NCBI GenBank assembly: GCA_006937955.1
Contig: SSNP01000043.1
Span: forward strand, 2,582,216-2,646,215
Origin: Pachypanchax playfairii
Taxonomy: Eukaryota > Chordata > Actinopteri > Cyprinodontiformes > Aplocheilidae
Length of the DNA: 64,000 nt
Reading direction: 5' to 3'
Shown here: piece after piece, positions 60,801-62,309 of the stretch
Position numbering within the stretch: position 1 is the first letter of the stretch
How the letters are laid out: every line of letters begins with the position of its first letter
Notes under the pieces: generated by a model
The model's database searches: none
What the model was told of the DNA's origin: nothing
Seen by the model: the letters and a program-made list of their open reading frames with translations, nothing else
Made by a program: the position numbers and the translations under genes

Positions 60801-62309
60801 TTGTCCGTTTTGATTAGCTTGACTTTCTTTTCGGTGCAGGATTAGTTCAAGAGCAGCCGCCACAAATTGCCACAAAGAAAATCCAATATTAAAAAGCATC
60901 TGCTTTCAAACACCAATCAAATCCACAAGGTAACATATTGAGATCACCAGGGACATGATGGTGTGACATTTAGAGAACATACTGTAACTCCTGTGTGTAT
61001 CATCTATCCTGAAGCTGAGGCTCAGTGAGAATCAATCAGCACTGTGTTGCAGAACACATCCATTATTGATCTAGAACCTCTCATACATAATTACTGAAGC
61101 TTAACAACTACTGGCCTGGTGCTTTATGAAGAAGTAAATGGATCTACTTTACACTTCAGAGTGAATAATTTTTTGGAAACGATGTGTCAGAGTGTGTGTT
61201 GTGGTGCAGTCCAATCACTTTGAACTAATCAAGAAGAATGTGCAGTTCCAGGCAGAAACATGGCTGCTTCAATGGTTTTATCTATCACATGTTCATCTGT
61301 CATTAGACAAAACAAAGCTGGTATGATTCTTATGAGTCCCAGAACATGTGCATGACCTGCACAAATAACAGTCAAACAGTAACAACATTAGCCCATTCAA
61401 TGCTAATTCAGCTATCTGTGAGAGTGAGTGAAGTTAGCACCTGTCGGAGCTGAGTCGTCCCAGGTCTGACTGCCGATGCCATCGTCTGGACTGCTCCTGG
61501 AAGGACAGTCTGTCTCCTGTTAATCAGAATTGGATTATCACACCTGAGCACTTAGAATAATGAACAATGCCTCCTGGACAACTGCTGTCAAACATTAATC
61601 AAATAACGGCCATCAATGAGATTCTATTTAACTGCTTGAAATAAAGTTGCATGCATTCATAAACAAAGATGGTTTGTGTAAAAAGAGGCTCAACACAAGC
61701 AAAACTAAGAGGATTCTGTGCTGTGAGAAAGTATTTGCACCTTGTCAGACTTCTTGTGGCGTGCACTTGTATAGCGCTTTAATTAGGTCCTACGACCCCC
61801 AAAGCGCTTCACACTACAGTTTTTTTTTTTGTCATTCACCCATTCACACGGGAGAGGGGAGGGGCTAACACTCACACAACCCGATACGCAGATCGGGGGG
61901 GCAACATGGGGTTCAGTGTCTTGCCCAAGGACACTTCGACATGTGGTGGTGGAAGCCGGGATCGATCCACCAACCTTCAAGTTGGAGGACAACCGCTCTA
62001 ACCACTGAGCCACAGTCGCCCCATGTGTTGAGCTCTGGATCTAATTTTTTACAGTATAAGAATATATCCAAACTAAACACATGCTTACTGTTTGTTTTTC
62101 CTTTGCTTGTCTTTGTATGTCTCCCCGCTGAGTTGACATCTTTTCACTTGCTCCTCTGACCAGGGTTAGGTAGTAGCCACTGCCAAAACTCTTCTTCAGG
62201 AAAAGCGAGGAGCCGCAGCAACGCATCTTGCCGTGGGAGATGATGGCGATGCGATCTCCTAAAATATCCGCTTCGTCCATGTGGTGCGTCGACAAAATGA
62301 TGGTACGAC
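5377..62309 (-). CDS. abca1: ABCA1-like lipid exporter gene, middle part only (16 exons placed)
   Basis: Minus-strand gene assembled from exons 62089-62309, 61441-61516, 60515-60717, 57615-57663, 55788-55856, 55252-55391, 47549-47676, 43594-43692, 41526-41715, 27236-27330, 26666-26771, 20587-20661, 14786-14955, 10393-10570, 8037-8152 and 5377-5521. Every junction has AG/GT ends and the codon phases join without a break (2,060 bases, 686 whole codons). The protein runs from the NBD1 H-loop (STHHMDEAD) through the linker, TM7, the large extracellular loop 2 and TM8-TM12. In this family (ABCA1, ABCA4, ABCA7) full transporters move phospholipid, sterol or retinoid substrates across the plasma membrane or an organelle membrane; ABCA1 loads apolipoprotein A-I. 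Most residues recall ABCA1, but SVPSTAYVVLTCINLFIGI and the LLPDCP-like stretch also fit ABCA7. A teleost abca1 paralogue is my best call; abca7 is possible. Walker A/B of both NBDs lie outside the window. Introns reach 14 kb and are full of transposons. Confidence 0.85.
6776..7285. mobile_element. hAT-type MITE with perfect 8-bp target duplication
   Basis: The termini are CAGTGTTAATTTTG and its exact complement CAAAATTAACACTG. The eight bases on each side are both TATTTCAG (6768-6775 and 7286-7293). An 8-bp duplication with short CAGTG-type ends is the signature of hAT transposition. The 510-bp interior is rich in TTTAGTC/GACTAAA words and has no significant open frame, so it depends on a transposase supplied elsewhere. 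Confidence 0.85.
8037..8152 (-). CDS. abca1: abca1-like exon: TM9-TM10 region
   Basis: 116 bases, in phase 0 and out phase 2 (Gly codon split GG|G). The peptide starts CNYIIPCVIVIVIFLSF, followed by QQKAYVSPPNLPALILLL. The ABCA1 counterpart starts CNYVVPATLVIIIFICF. Two hydrophobic stretches are separated by the conserved QQKxYVS turn. The acceptor follows TTCTTGACAG and the donor is GTAAGT. Confidence 0.93.
8420..8580. repeat. Dispersed repeat, copy 1 (partner at 13675-13850)
   Basis: Shares the block GGTACTTTC...CCTCTGGWGGAGGATC...TACTWCAGGTG with 13675-13850 in the same orientation. The copies are diverged and I could not define terminal repeats, so the class is unknown. Confidence 0.45.
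8952..9284. mobile_element. MITE family 1, internally deleted copy
   Basis: Begins TTAAAGACCCACTCCGATC and ends GATTTTAATCGGAGTAGGTC followed by TTTAG. About 110 bases present in the 4840-5283 copy are missing after the first 60 bases. The 74-codon open frame here is not shared by the other copies. Confidence 0.75.
10393..10570 (-). CDS. abca1: abca1-like exon: TM8 and coupling segment
   Basis: 178 bases, completing the Met codon AT|G and ending in phase 0. The peptide includes DVVVSICVIFAMSFIPASF (TM8), then LIQERVSKAKHLQF, the highly conserved cytoplasmic segment that couples TMD2 to the nucleotide-binding domain, and SNFAWDM. This is one of the most conserved parts of ABCA1. Splice sites are AATCACAG and GTGAGT. 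Confidence 0.95.
10571..13674. other. Intron, mostly featureless
   Basis: First part of the 4.2-kb intron between exons 14786-14955 and 10393-10570. No transposon ends or coding similarity were recognised. Bases 11640-11950 contain a cluster of ATTAGC/CAATTAG words and look less drifted than the surroundings. Confidence 0.5.
13675..13850. repeat. Dispersed repeat, copy 2 (partner at 8420-8580)
   Basis: Carries GGTACTTTCTC, then CCCTCTGGTGGAGGATC and GTACTTCAGGTG, matching the block at 8420-8580. Boundaries are approximate. Confidence 0.45.
14786..14955 (-). CDS. abca1: abca1-like exon: end of extracellular loop 2
   Basis: 170 bases, in phase 0, out phase 2 (Met split AT|G). The peptide reads VWFYNQAWHSVVSFLNVANN and later NHPLNLTKEQLS. 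ABCA1 and ABCA7 have VWFNNKGWH or IWFNNKGWH and NHPLNLTKxQLS. The usual N-N-K-G before WH is Y-N-Q-A here, a local divergence. NLT is a potential N-glycosylation site. The donor is GTGAGT and the acceptor TGTTACAG. Confidence 0.94.
15213..15241 (+). repeat. (ATGAC)n microsatellite
   Basis: About six uninterrupted units of the pentamer CATGA, inside the CTAA-rich zone. Confidence 0.9.
16045..16116 (+). repeat. 35-bp tandem duplication
   Basis: Units 16045-16079 and 16082-16116 are identical (AAAACTGAACTTTGCG through GGATCGTAA), with a 37-base period. The block is flanked by T- and A-runs, so slippage is a likely origin. Confidence 0.85.
16726..17166. mobile_element. MITE family 3 (TTAAAGCNGCAATC ends), complete copy
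   Basis: Starts TTAAAGCAGCAATCCGGAGT and ends with the complement form ACTCCAGATTGCAGCTTTAA, giving imperfect inverted repeats of about 23 bases. The ends include TTAA. A second, reversed copy lies at 51323-52504, split by an insertion. It contains no open frame of note. Confidence 0.82.
17167..19545. other. Intron, nothing recognised
   Basis: Part of the 5.6-kb intron between exons 20587-20661 and 14786-14955. Short A/T runs only. The 102-codon minus-strand frame at 17757-18065 has no family resemblance and a biased, unlikely composition. Confidence 0.45.
19546..20080. repeat. Dispersed repeat, A-rich, copy 1
   Basis: A strongly purine/A-biased block (few T on the plus strand) that shares the segment TACAAACTGAACT..ATTAACT followed by AAACTAGAAACACCTGG with 42482-43006. 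It starts near GTGGACCCAAATGCAGAG and ends near AGATCTGACAC. Strand asymmetry makes long open frames on the minus strand that mean nothing. Class unknown; a non-autonomous transposon is likely. Confidence 0.6.
20587..20661 (-). CDS. abca1: abca1-like exon: extracellular loop 2, variable part
   Basis: 75 bases, phase 0 on both sides, the size I recall for the matching ABCA1 exon. The peptide starts DNVTDQTFQRAEMLLKKL and ends in DNVK just before VWF of the next exon; ABCA1 has a diverged segment here ending KNNVK. NVT is a potential glycosylation site. The acceptor is a TTTATTAG with a modest pyrimidine tract and the donor is GTATTG. Confidence 0.85.
22343..22780. mobile_element. hAT transposon remnant, internally deleted
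   Basis: The termini are TAGGGATGG and CCATCCCTA. The flanking octamers are GTGTGTAC (22335-22342) and GTGTATAC (22781-22788), a 7/8 match, as expected for an aged hAT target duplication. The left part holds repeated ACGATACGAT words; the right part keeps the end of a transposase reading frame on the minus strand (see 22593-22750). Confidence 0.85.
22593..22750 (-). pseudogene. hAT transposase C-terminal (hATC dimerisation) fragment
   Basis: The minus-strand translation contains SVPSERVFSTAGDIVSAQRS and then LITPEHVDMLVF, the signature of the hATC dimerisation region of animal hAT transposases (usually S-E-R-x-F-S-T-A-G with a later E-x-V/xMLxF). The frame stops right after MLVF because a T-run is one base short of what the LKKN-type ending would need. 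The RNase-H core and BED zinc finger are absent. It is a dead fragment, not a domesticated gene. Confidence 0.85.
22793..23329 (-). mobile_element. Non-autonomous element carrying a helicase-gene start
   Basis: The ends are imperfect inverted repeats: TAACCTGGCTCTGC at the left and, reversed, TAAACTGGATTCTCACGAG at the right. The interior on the minus strand holds a leader, an ATG at 23143 and a short helicase-like coding remnant, then unrelated 3' sequence, as in an internally deleted derivative of a larger element. It directly abuts the hAT remnant at 22343-22780. Confidence 0.6.
22964..23143 (-). pseudogene. RecQ-like helicase N-terminal fragment (broken)
   Basis: From ATG at 23141-23143 the minus strand reads MATPVDVHVGVAVD, then LEDLEKISWLKNEQR, one in-frame TAA, then ELCAFLSGNDVCAFL and PTGFGKSLIY. 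The last part is a Walker A motif (GFGKS) in the form seen in RecQ-family DNA helicases, preceded by the K-x-E-Q motif 0 glutamine. The frame ends at a TAG (22964-22966) before the DEAH box. Fish genomes carry multicopy genes of this type; this copy seems to be transposon cargo. A 24-base 'intron' removing the stop would be far too short for a vertebrate, so I read it as a mutated continuous frame. Confidence 0.7.
24049..24611. mobile_element. MITE family 2 (TTAAAGAGGCC ends), copy 1
   Basis: Starts TTAAAGAGGCCATTT and ends AAGGGCCTCTTTAA. It has the same interior as 58073-58643 in the same orientation and, partly, as 59908-60130 in reverse. The shared centre includes CTGATTGGCTAATAAACTAG and GCCCCGCTGCGCATGGTAAC. 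It is 563 bp with no coding potential. Confidence 0.85.
26666..26771 (-). CDS. abca1: abca1-like exon: extracellular loop 2 (YGGISVGG)
   Basis: 106 bases, starting with the last base of an Arg codon and ending in phase 0. The peptide starts YGGISVGGINSQ and ends DLFGSSQ. ABCA1 has RYGGFSLG and ABCA4 RYGGISIGG here. The donor is GTATGT and the acceptor CTGACTTCAG. In ABCA1 a 33-base exon (W-V-N-E motif) precedes this one; I did not find it, and this exon joins the previous one directly in frame as K-K-R-Y-G-G. Confidence 0.9.
27236..27330 (-). CDS. abca1: abca1-like exon: extracellular loop 2 (LTGRN region)
   Basis: 95 bases, in phase 0, out phase 2. The peptide reads RIQNTTDTLLDMTGRNMTD, then FLVKTFEHLGKK. 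ABCA1 has the matching RKQNTADILQDLTGRNISD, then YLVKTY. NTT and NMT are potential N-glycosylation sites. The donor lies in an A-run (AAAAAAAG then GTAACA). The preceding intron to 41526 is 14.2 kb and holds the Tc1 element. Confidence 0.92.
27473..28435. mobile_element. 963-bp MITE with CAGTACGTTT ends
   Basis: Left end CAGTACGTTTCCATGCA and right end TGCATGTAAACGTACTG are inverted repeats of 17 bases with one mismatch. The bases just outside are AGT on both sides, a possible 3-bp target duplication. Internal GCATGT-type words repeat near both ends. A 160-codon open frame (27628-28110, minus) lies inside; it shows no transposase motif. It lies just upstream, in gene direction, of the exon at 27236-27330. 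Confidence 0.75.
28436..30918. other. Intron, nothing firmly recognised
   Basis: Part of the 14.2-kb intron. There is a T-run at 29280. A weak tRNA-like A-box (TGGCTCAGTGG on the minus strand near 29875) may mark a decayed SINE, but there is no convincing body or tail. Confidence 0.4.
30919..31248. mobile_element. MITE family 1, copy truncated at its right end
   Basis: Matches 4840-5180 from GAAGACCCACGCTGATCATT through the GCTAGC-rich centre to GTCTTTTTTTAGACACATTTT, then stops; the right inverted repeat is missing. Confidence 0.75.
31249..33492. other. Intron, nothing recognised
   Basis: No transposon ends, coding similarity or tandem structure recognised. It includes pyrimidine-rich runs around 32550. 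Confidence 0.4.
33488..33510 (+). repeat. (TG)n(TA)n microsatellite at the Tc1 insertion site
   Basis: GTGTGTGTGTGTATATATATA immediately precedes the transposon, and TATATATA follows it at 35113-35120. Confidence 0.9.
33511..33710 (+). repeat. Left terminal inverted repeat of the Tc1-like element
   Basis: 200 bases ending ATAAGTATTTGGTCA at the inner edge. The same word AAGTATTT occurs near the outer edge (AAAAAGTATTTAGTCAG) and at the inner edge, the outer/inner direct-repeat arrangement (IR/DR) that transposases of this group bind. Confidence 0.9.
33727..34749 (-). CDS. Tc1-like transposase, intact, 340 residues
   Basis: An uninterrupted minus-strand frame from ATG at 34749. Residues 1-110 form two helix-turn-helix (paired-like) DNA-binding units (IVDLHQAGKTESAIGKQLG; TTRRDLVNDLQRAGTKVT) with a PRSGAPRK hinge. 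The catalytic core has WSDETKIELF (Asp153), HDNDPKHTA (Asp244) and SPDLNPIENLW (Glu279), spaced DD34E, the same length and catalytic positions I recall for the Sleeping Beauty transposase. The glycine-rich box is KHGGGNIMLWGCF. It cuts the element out and inserts it at TA. No frameshift or missing key residue was seen. It is an opposite-strand ORF to nothing real: plus-strand frames at 33865-34696 are shadows. It is transcribed in the same direction as the host gene. Confidence 0.97.
   Translation of the reverse strand: MAKTKELSKDTRNKIVDLHQAGKTESAIGKQLGVKKSTVGAIIRKWKTYKTTDNLPRSGAPRKISPGGVKMITRTVSKNPRTTRRDLVNDLQRAGTKVTKATISNTLRRQGLKSCSARRVPLLNPGHVQARLRFAREHLDDPEEDWENIIWSDETKIELFGRNSTCRVWRGKNAELDPKNTIPTVKHGGGNIMLWGCFSARGPGRLIRVKERMNGAMYRKILSENLLPSARALKMRRGWVFQHDNDPKHTARATKEWLRKKHFKVLEWPSQSPDLNPIENLWRELKVRVAQRQPQNITALEEICMEEWAKIPATVCENLVKTYRKRLTSVIANKGYITKY
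34913..35112 (-). repeat. Right terminal inverted repeat of the Tc1-like element
   Basis: The reverse complement of 33511-33710 except for two substitutions (an A/T in the GTAWACC word and a G/T in TTTTAAAKAATTT). Confidence 0.9.
35121..37126. other. Intron, AT-rich, with a (TAA)n tract
   Basis: No coding similarity. TAA repeats run from 36854 to 36887 and are followed by CCTTTATTTATAAAGCACTT and CAAAGTGCTGCACA, a 3'-tail-like sequence often seen at the ends of fish retroposons; the body of any such element was not recognised. Confidence 0.5.
36854..36887 (+). repeat. (TAA)n microsatellite
   Basis: About eleven TAA units next to a possible retroposon tail (36888-36945). Confidence 0.92.
37127..37644. 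mobile_element. Probable MITE family 5 (TTAAAGGCATA ends)
   Basis: Left end TTAAAGGCATATTA and right end TGTTATGCCTTTTAG are short imperfect inverted repeats. Only one copy lies in the window, so the call rests on the ends and on their likeness to families 1-4. Confidence 0.5.
38777..39187. mobile_element. MITE with TGCCCCTTTTCCACTAGGGT ends
   Basis: The right end is ACCCTAGTGAAAAAGGGGCA, a 20-base inverted repeat with one mismatch. Inner words TACGGTATGG and CCATACTGTA also mirror each other. 411 bp, no open frame of note. It sits 14 bases from the next element (39202-39946). Confidence 0.8.
39202..39946. mobile_element. DNA transposon with CAG/CTG-rich 48-bp ends, copy A
   Basis: The left end ACCCCTCCTTTCCACCGG continues with GCGTCAGCAGCACGTTACTG; the right end is the complement of this over about 48 bases. 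The same element lies inverted at 51527-52201. The interior keeps a minus-strand frame (39375-39566) with FSSCLCFTTPQSNKVVRNCF, also present in copy B, but with stops and no known domain. Near the right end a 71-base unit is tandemly duplicated (39788-39858, 39859-39929). Confidence 0.82.
39788..39929 (+). repeat. 71-bp tandem duplication inside copy A
   Basis: Two near-identical units beginning CGCTGGAAAGGATCGAGCAG and ending CTGCTGACGCATC. Each carries the terminal-repeat sequence, so copy A has an extra internal copy of its right end. Confidence 0.85.
41526..41715 (-). CDS. abca1: abca1-like exon: cysteine-rich part of extracellular loop 2
   Basis: 190 bases, entering with the last base of a Gln codon and ending in phase 0. 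The peptide has VHDIFLNGNWSMSNPSPSCQ, then CSTPKRTIMLPDCP and GAGGLPPPQ. ABCA1 has DLFQNGNWTMQNPSPACQ, then C, and PPGAGGLPPPQ. The C-x-C...C pattern provides the loop cysteines that in ABCA1 form disulfides needed for apolipoprotein binding. NWS is a glycosylation sequon. Acceptor TTCTTGCAG, donor GTGAGT. Confidence 0.95.
42075..43135. mobile_element. Nested element with pogo-like ends (CAGTGAAACC)
   Basis: Left end CAGTGAAACCTCGCTATA and right end AGGGTTTCACTG are inverted. Repeated phrases GGGGTGTCC and CCAGAG occur near both ends (42130-42160, 43040-43060). CAGTGRAACCTCG-type ends are typical of the pogo/Tigger branch. The middle contains other repeat sequence, including 42482-43006, so this is a nest of insertions. 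Confidence 0.6.
42482..43006. repeat. Dispersed repeat, A-rich, copy 2, nested
   Basis: Shares the TACAAACTGAACT..AGAAACACCTGG block and the same strong purine bias with 19546-20080. Its own ends are unclear. Minus-strand open frames of 91-127 codons result from the base bias and overlap each other in all frames. Confidence 0.55.
43594..43692 (-). CDS. abca1: abca1-like exon: extracellular loop 2 (GFGTRCM)
   Basis: 99 bases, one base to finish a Ser codon, ending in phase 2. The peptide starts NDTPENTEALKVVDTLV and includes NNPGFGTRCMDGDPI. ABCA1 has NDAPEDTGTLELL and DPGFGTRCMEGNPI. NDT is a potential glycosylation sequon and the Cys is conserved. Acceptor TATTTGCAG, donor GTAAGT. Confidence 0.94.
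45472..45533 (+). repeat. TAATA/TAATG pentanucleotide array
   Basis: About twelve 5-base units: TATAA units, then a central run of TGTAA units, then TATAA units again. The block order suggests expansion of one variant within an older array. Confidence 0.92.
45983..46613. mobile_element. Probable MITE family 4 (TAAAGAGTAACT ends)
   Basis: Left end TAAAGAGTAACTGACCCC and right end GGGAGTTAGTTACTCTTTAA are imperfect inverted repeats of about 18 bases. One copy only. The interior has many GCTAGC/TAGCTA words. Confidence 0.65.
47549..47676 (-). CDS. abca1: abca1-like exon: TM7 and start of extracellular loop 2
   Basis: 128 bases, in phase 0, out phase 2. The peptide is VVLPAFFVCLSLIFSLIVPP followed by FATYPSLELQPWMY. 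ABCA1 has [20 protein letters not shown] and PSLELQPWMY. The first part is the TM7 helix, the rest leads into the big extracellular loop. The loop segment after WMY (KLPQTTFY) is diverged. Acceptor TCCTCTCAG, donor GTAAGA. Confidence 0.96.
47911..48230. mobile_element. MITE family 1, end-truncated copy
   Basis: Matches the interior of 4840-5283 from the TGTGCTGTG word through GTTTATGCTAGTACTACTGC and GATACGTCCTCTAGCATC. Both inverted ends are missing or decayed. It is preceded by an A-run. Confidence 0.7.
48722..48905 (+). repeat. Dispersed repeat with conserved frame, copy 1
   Basis: Its translation (SDQPEVAF...WEVVFSPMNLIILNN...RNI) matches the minus-strand translation at 57085-57268. The DNA is also similar, so this is a diverged repeat pair. 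The source element was not recognised. Confidence 0.6.
48906..51322. other. Intron, nothing firmly recognised
   Basis: Contains A-runs around 50020-50050. Bases 49740-49990 look more structured and less AT-rich (homeobox-like ATTAAT/TTAACA words), a possible conserved non-coding element. Confidence 0.4.
51323..52504. mobile_element. MITE family 3, reversed copy split by another transposon
   Basis: 51323-51526 matches the reverse complement of the right half of 16726-17166 (TACAATTCGGAGTTTTTCGC ... AGCGTTCTACATT). The match resumes after 52202 (TCAATTAACCAAGC ... AAAACTCTGGATTTTTGCG). The interruption is copy B at 51527-52201. This gives a relative age: family 3 inserted before the CAG/CTG-ended element. 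Confidence 0.8.
51527..52201. mobile_element. DNA transposon with CAG/CTG-rich ends, copy B (inverted to A)
   Basis: Starts ACCCCTCCTTTCAACCGG and ends CCGGTGGAAAAGAGGGGT. Its interior is the reverse complement of copy A (for example CTCTGCTTCACCACACCTCA). The plus-strand frame at 51885-52178 corresponds to the minus-strand frame in copy A; ATG GCT TCA near 51741 could be a decayed coding start but is soon followed by a stop. Confidence 0.82.
52505..55251. other. Intron, AT-rich, nothing recognised
   Basis: No transposon ends or coding similarity seen. Open frames below 85 codons appear random. Confidence 0.4.
55252..55391 (-). CDS. abca1: abca1-like exon: linker to TM7
   Basis: 140 bases, two bases to complete a codon, ending in phase 0. 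The peptide ends ITGWKLIRKQFLALFIKRF followed by HHARRSRKGLIAQ. ABCA1 has VKGWKLTQQQFVALLWKRL and ARRSRKGFFAQ, and ABCA4 QFLALLVKRF. This basic amphipathic segment precedes TM7. The donor GTAATG is fair; the chosen acceptor (GATGCCAG at 55392-55399) lacks a good pyrimidine tract, so the 5' edge is less certain than the rest. Confidence 0.88.
55788..55856 (-). CDS. abca1: Candidate abca1-like linker exon (phase-neutral, 69 bases)
   Basis: A strong acceptor (TATTCCCACAG) and a GTAAAG donor bracket an open stretch reading AAEPLVRDWKRSSRESKRN, ending SIA. Phases fit the exons on both sides, but because the length is a multiple of three and both edges are phase 1, the neighbours also join without it. 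ABCA1 has a 114-base exon at this place coding for a variable, basic-acidic linker, so low similarity is expected. It may be constitutive or a cassette exon. Confidence 0.6.
57085..57268 (-). repeat. Dispersed repeat with conserved frame, copy 2
   Basis: The minus-strand translation GLIVFSTILYPSDEPEVVF, then SLEVVFSPINLIVFNN and HRNIELLGDD, matches 48722-48905. It continues open to 57022. Origin unknown. Confidence 0.6.
57615..57663 (-). CDS. abca1: abca1-like micro-exon: IFLKVAED
   Basis: 49 bases, in phase 0, out phase 1, peptide IFLKVAEDTGVDSEIP. ABCA1 has IFLKVAEESGVDAE in an exon I recall as 49 bases. It follows ...TTLEE of the previous exon, completing the conserved TTLEEIFLKV motif at the end of the NBD1 regulatory region. 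Acceptor TTATTTTACAG, donor GTAAGC. Confidence 0.96.
58073..58643. mobile_element. MITE family 2, copy 2
   Basis: Starts TTAAAGAGGCCATTTTTCAC and ends GGAAGGGCCTCTTTAA. Collinear with 24049-24611 throughout, with substitutions only and a few small indels. Confidence 0.87.
59908..60130. mobile_element. MITE family 2, partial reversed copy
   Basis: The right end GGGCCTCTTTAA (60119-60130) plus interior AATAATCATGAG and the reversed CTGATTGGCTAA/ACTAGCCTATGAGA-type words match the left 220 bases of the family in reverse. The other half is absent or too diverged to follow past 59908. Confidence 0.7.
60515..60717 (-). CDS. abca1: abca1-like exon: NBD1 regulatory region
   Basis: 203 bases, completing an Asp codon (G|AT) and ending in phase 0. 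The peptide runs LTAVTQLVRRHVPEAVFLES, then IGQEITFILPY, GTFAKLFQKLD and GLTSYGISDTTLEE. ABCA1 has [25 protein letters not shown] and SSYGISETTLEE. This conserved cytoplasmic domain follows NBD1 in all ABCA proteins. Acceptor GTGAAACAG, donor GTAATC. Confidence 0.96.
61441..61516 (-). CDS. abca1: abca1-like exon: acidic/Ser linker after NBD1
   Basis: 76 bases, in phase 0, out phase 1. The peptide is ETDCPSRSSPDDGIGSQ followed by TWDDSAPT. In ABCA1 the matching short exon codes SSSDAGLGSDHESDTLT, and the D-x-G-x-G-S pattern is shared. Too short for an automatic open-frame scan but bracketed by TTAACAG and GTGCTA and in phase with both neighbours. Confidence 0.85.
61750..62023 (-). mobile_element. 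tRNA-derived SINE
   Basis: On the minus strand it starts GGGGCGACTGTGGCTCAGTG. It has an A-box-like TGGCTCAGTGG and a B-box-like GGATCGATCCC about 45 bases later, matching an RNA polymerase III promoter. The body contains GTCCTTGGGCAAGACACTG and the tail ends AAGCGCTTTGGGGGTCG and GCGCTATACAAGTGC, the common fish SINE tail. It lies about 65 bases past the donor of the exon at 62089-62309. The 76-codon open frame inside is not a gene. Confidence 0.85.
62089..62309 (-). CDS. abca1: abca1-like exon: NBD1 H-loop
   Basis: 221 bases, starting with the last two bases of a Gly codon and ending in phase 0. The peptide has [19 protein letters not shown], then IAIISHGKMRCCGSSLFLK and GSGYYLTLVRG. ABCA1 has [20 protein letters not shown]. 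The first His of the THH pair is the H-loop switch residue that contacts ATP gamma-phosphate. This is the most 5' exon in the window; the exon with LSGGMQRKL/LDEPTAGVDP must lie to the right of 64000. Confidence 0.96.

Noticed and set aside
61783..62013. 76-codon minus-strand frame starting MAQWLERL
   Set aside because: It is the translation of the tRNA-derived SINE.
61960..62023. Possible genuine tRNA gene
   Set aside because: A- and B-box-like words are present, but no cloverleaf could be drawn and the SINE tail follows.
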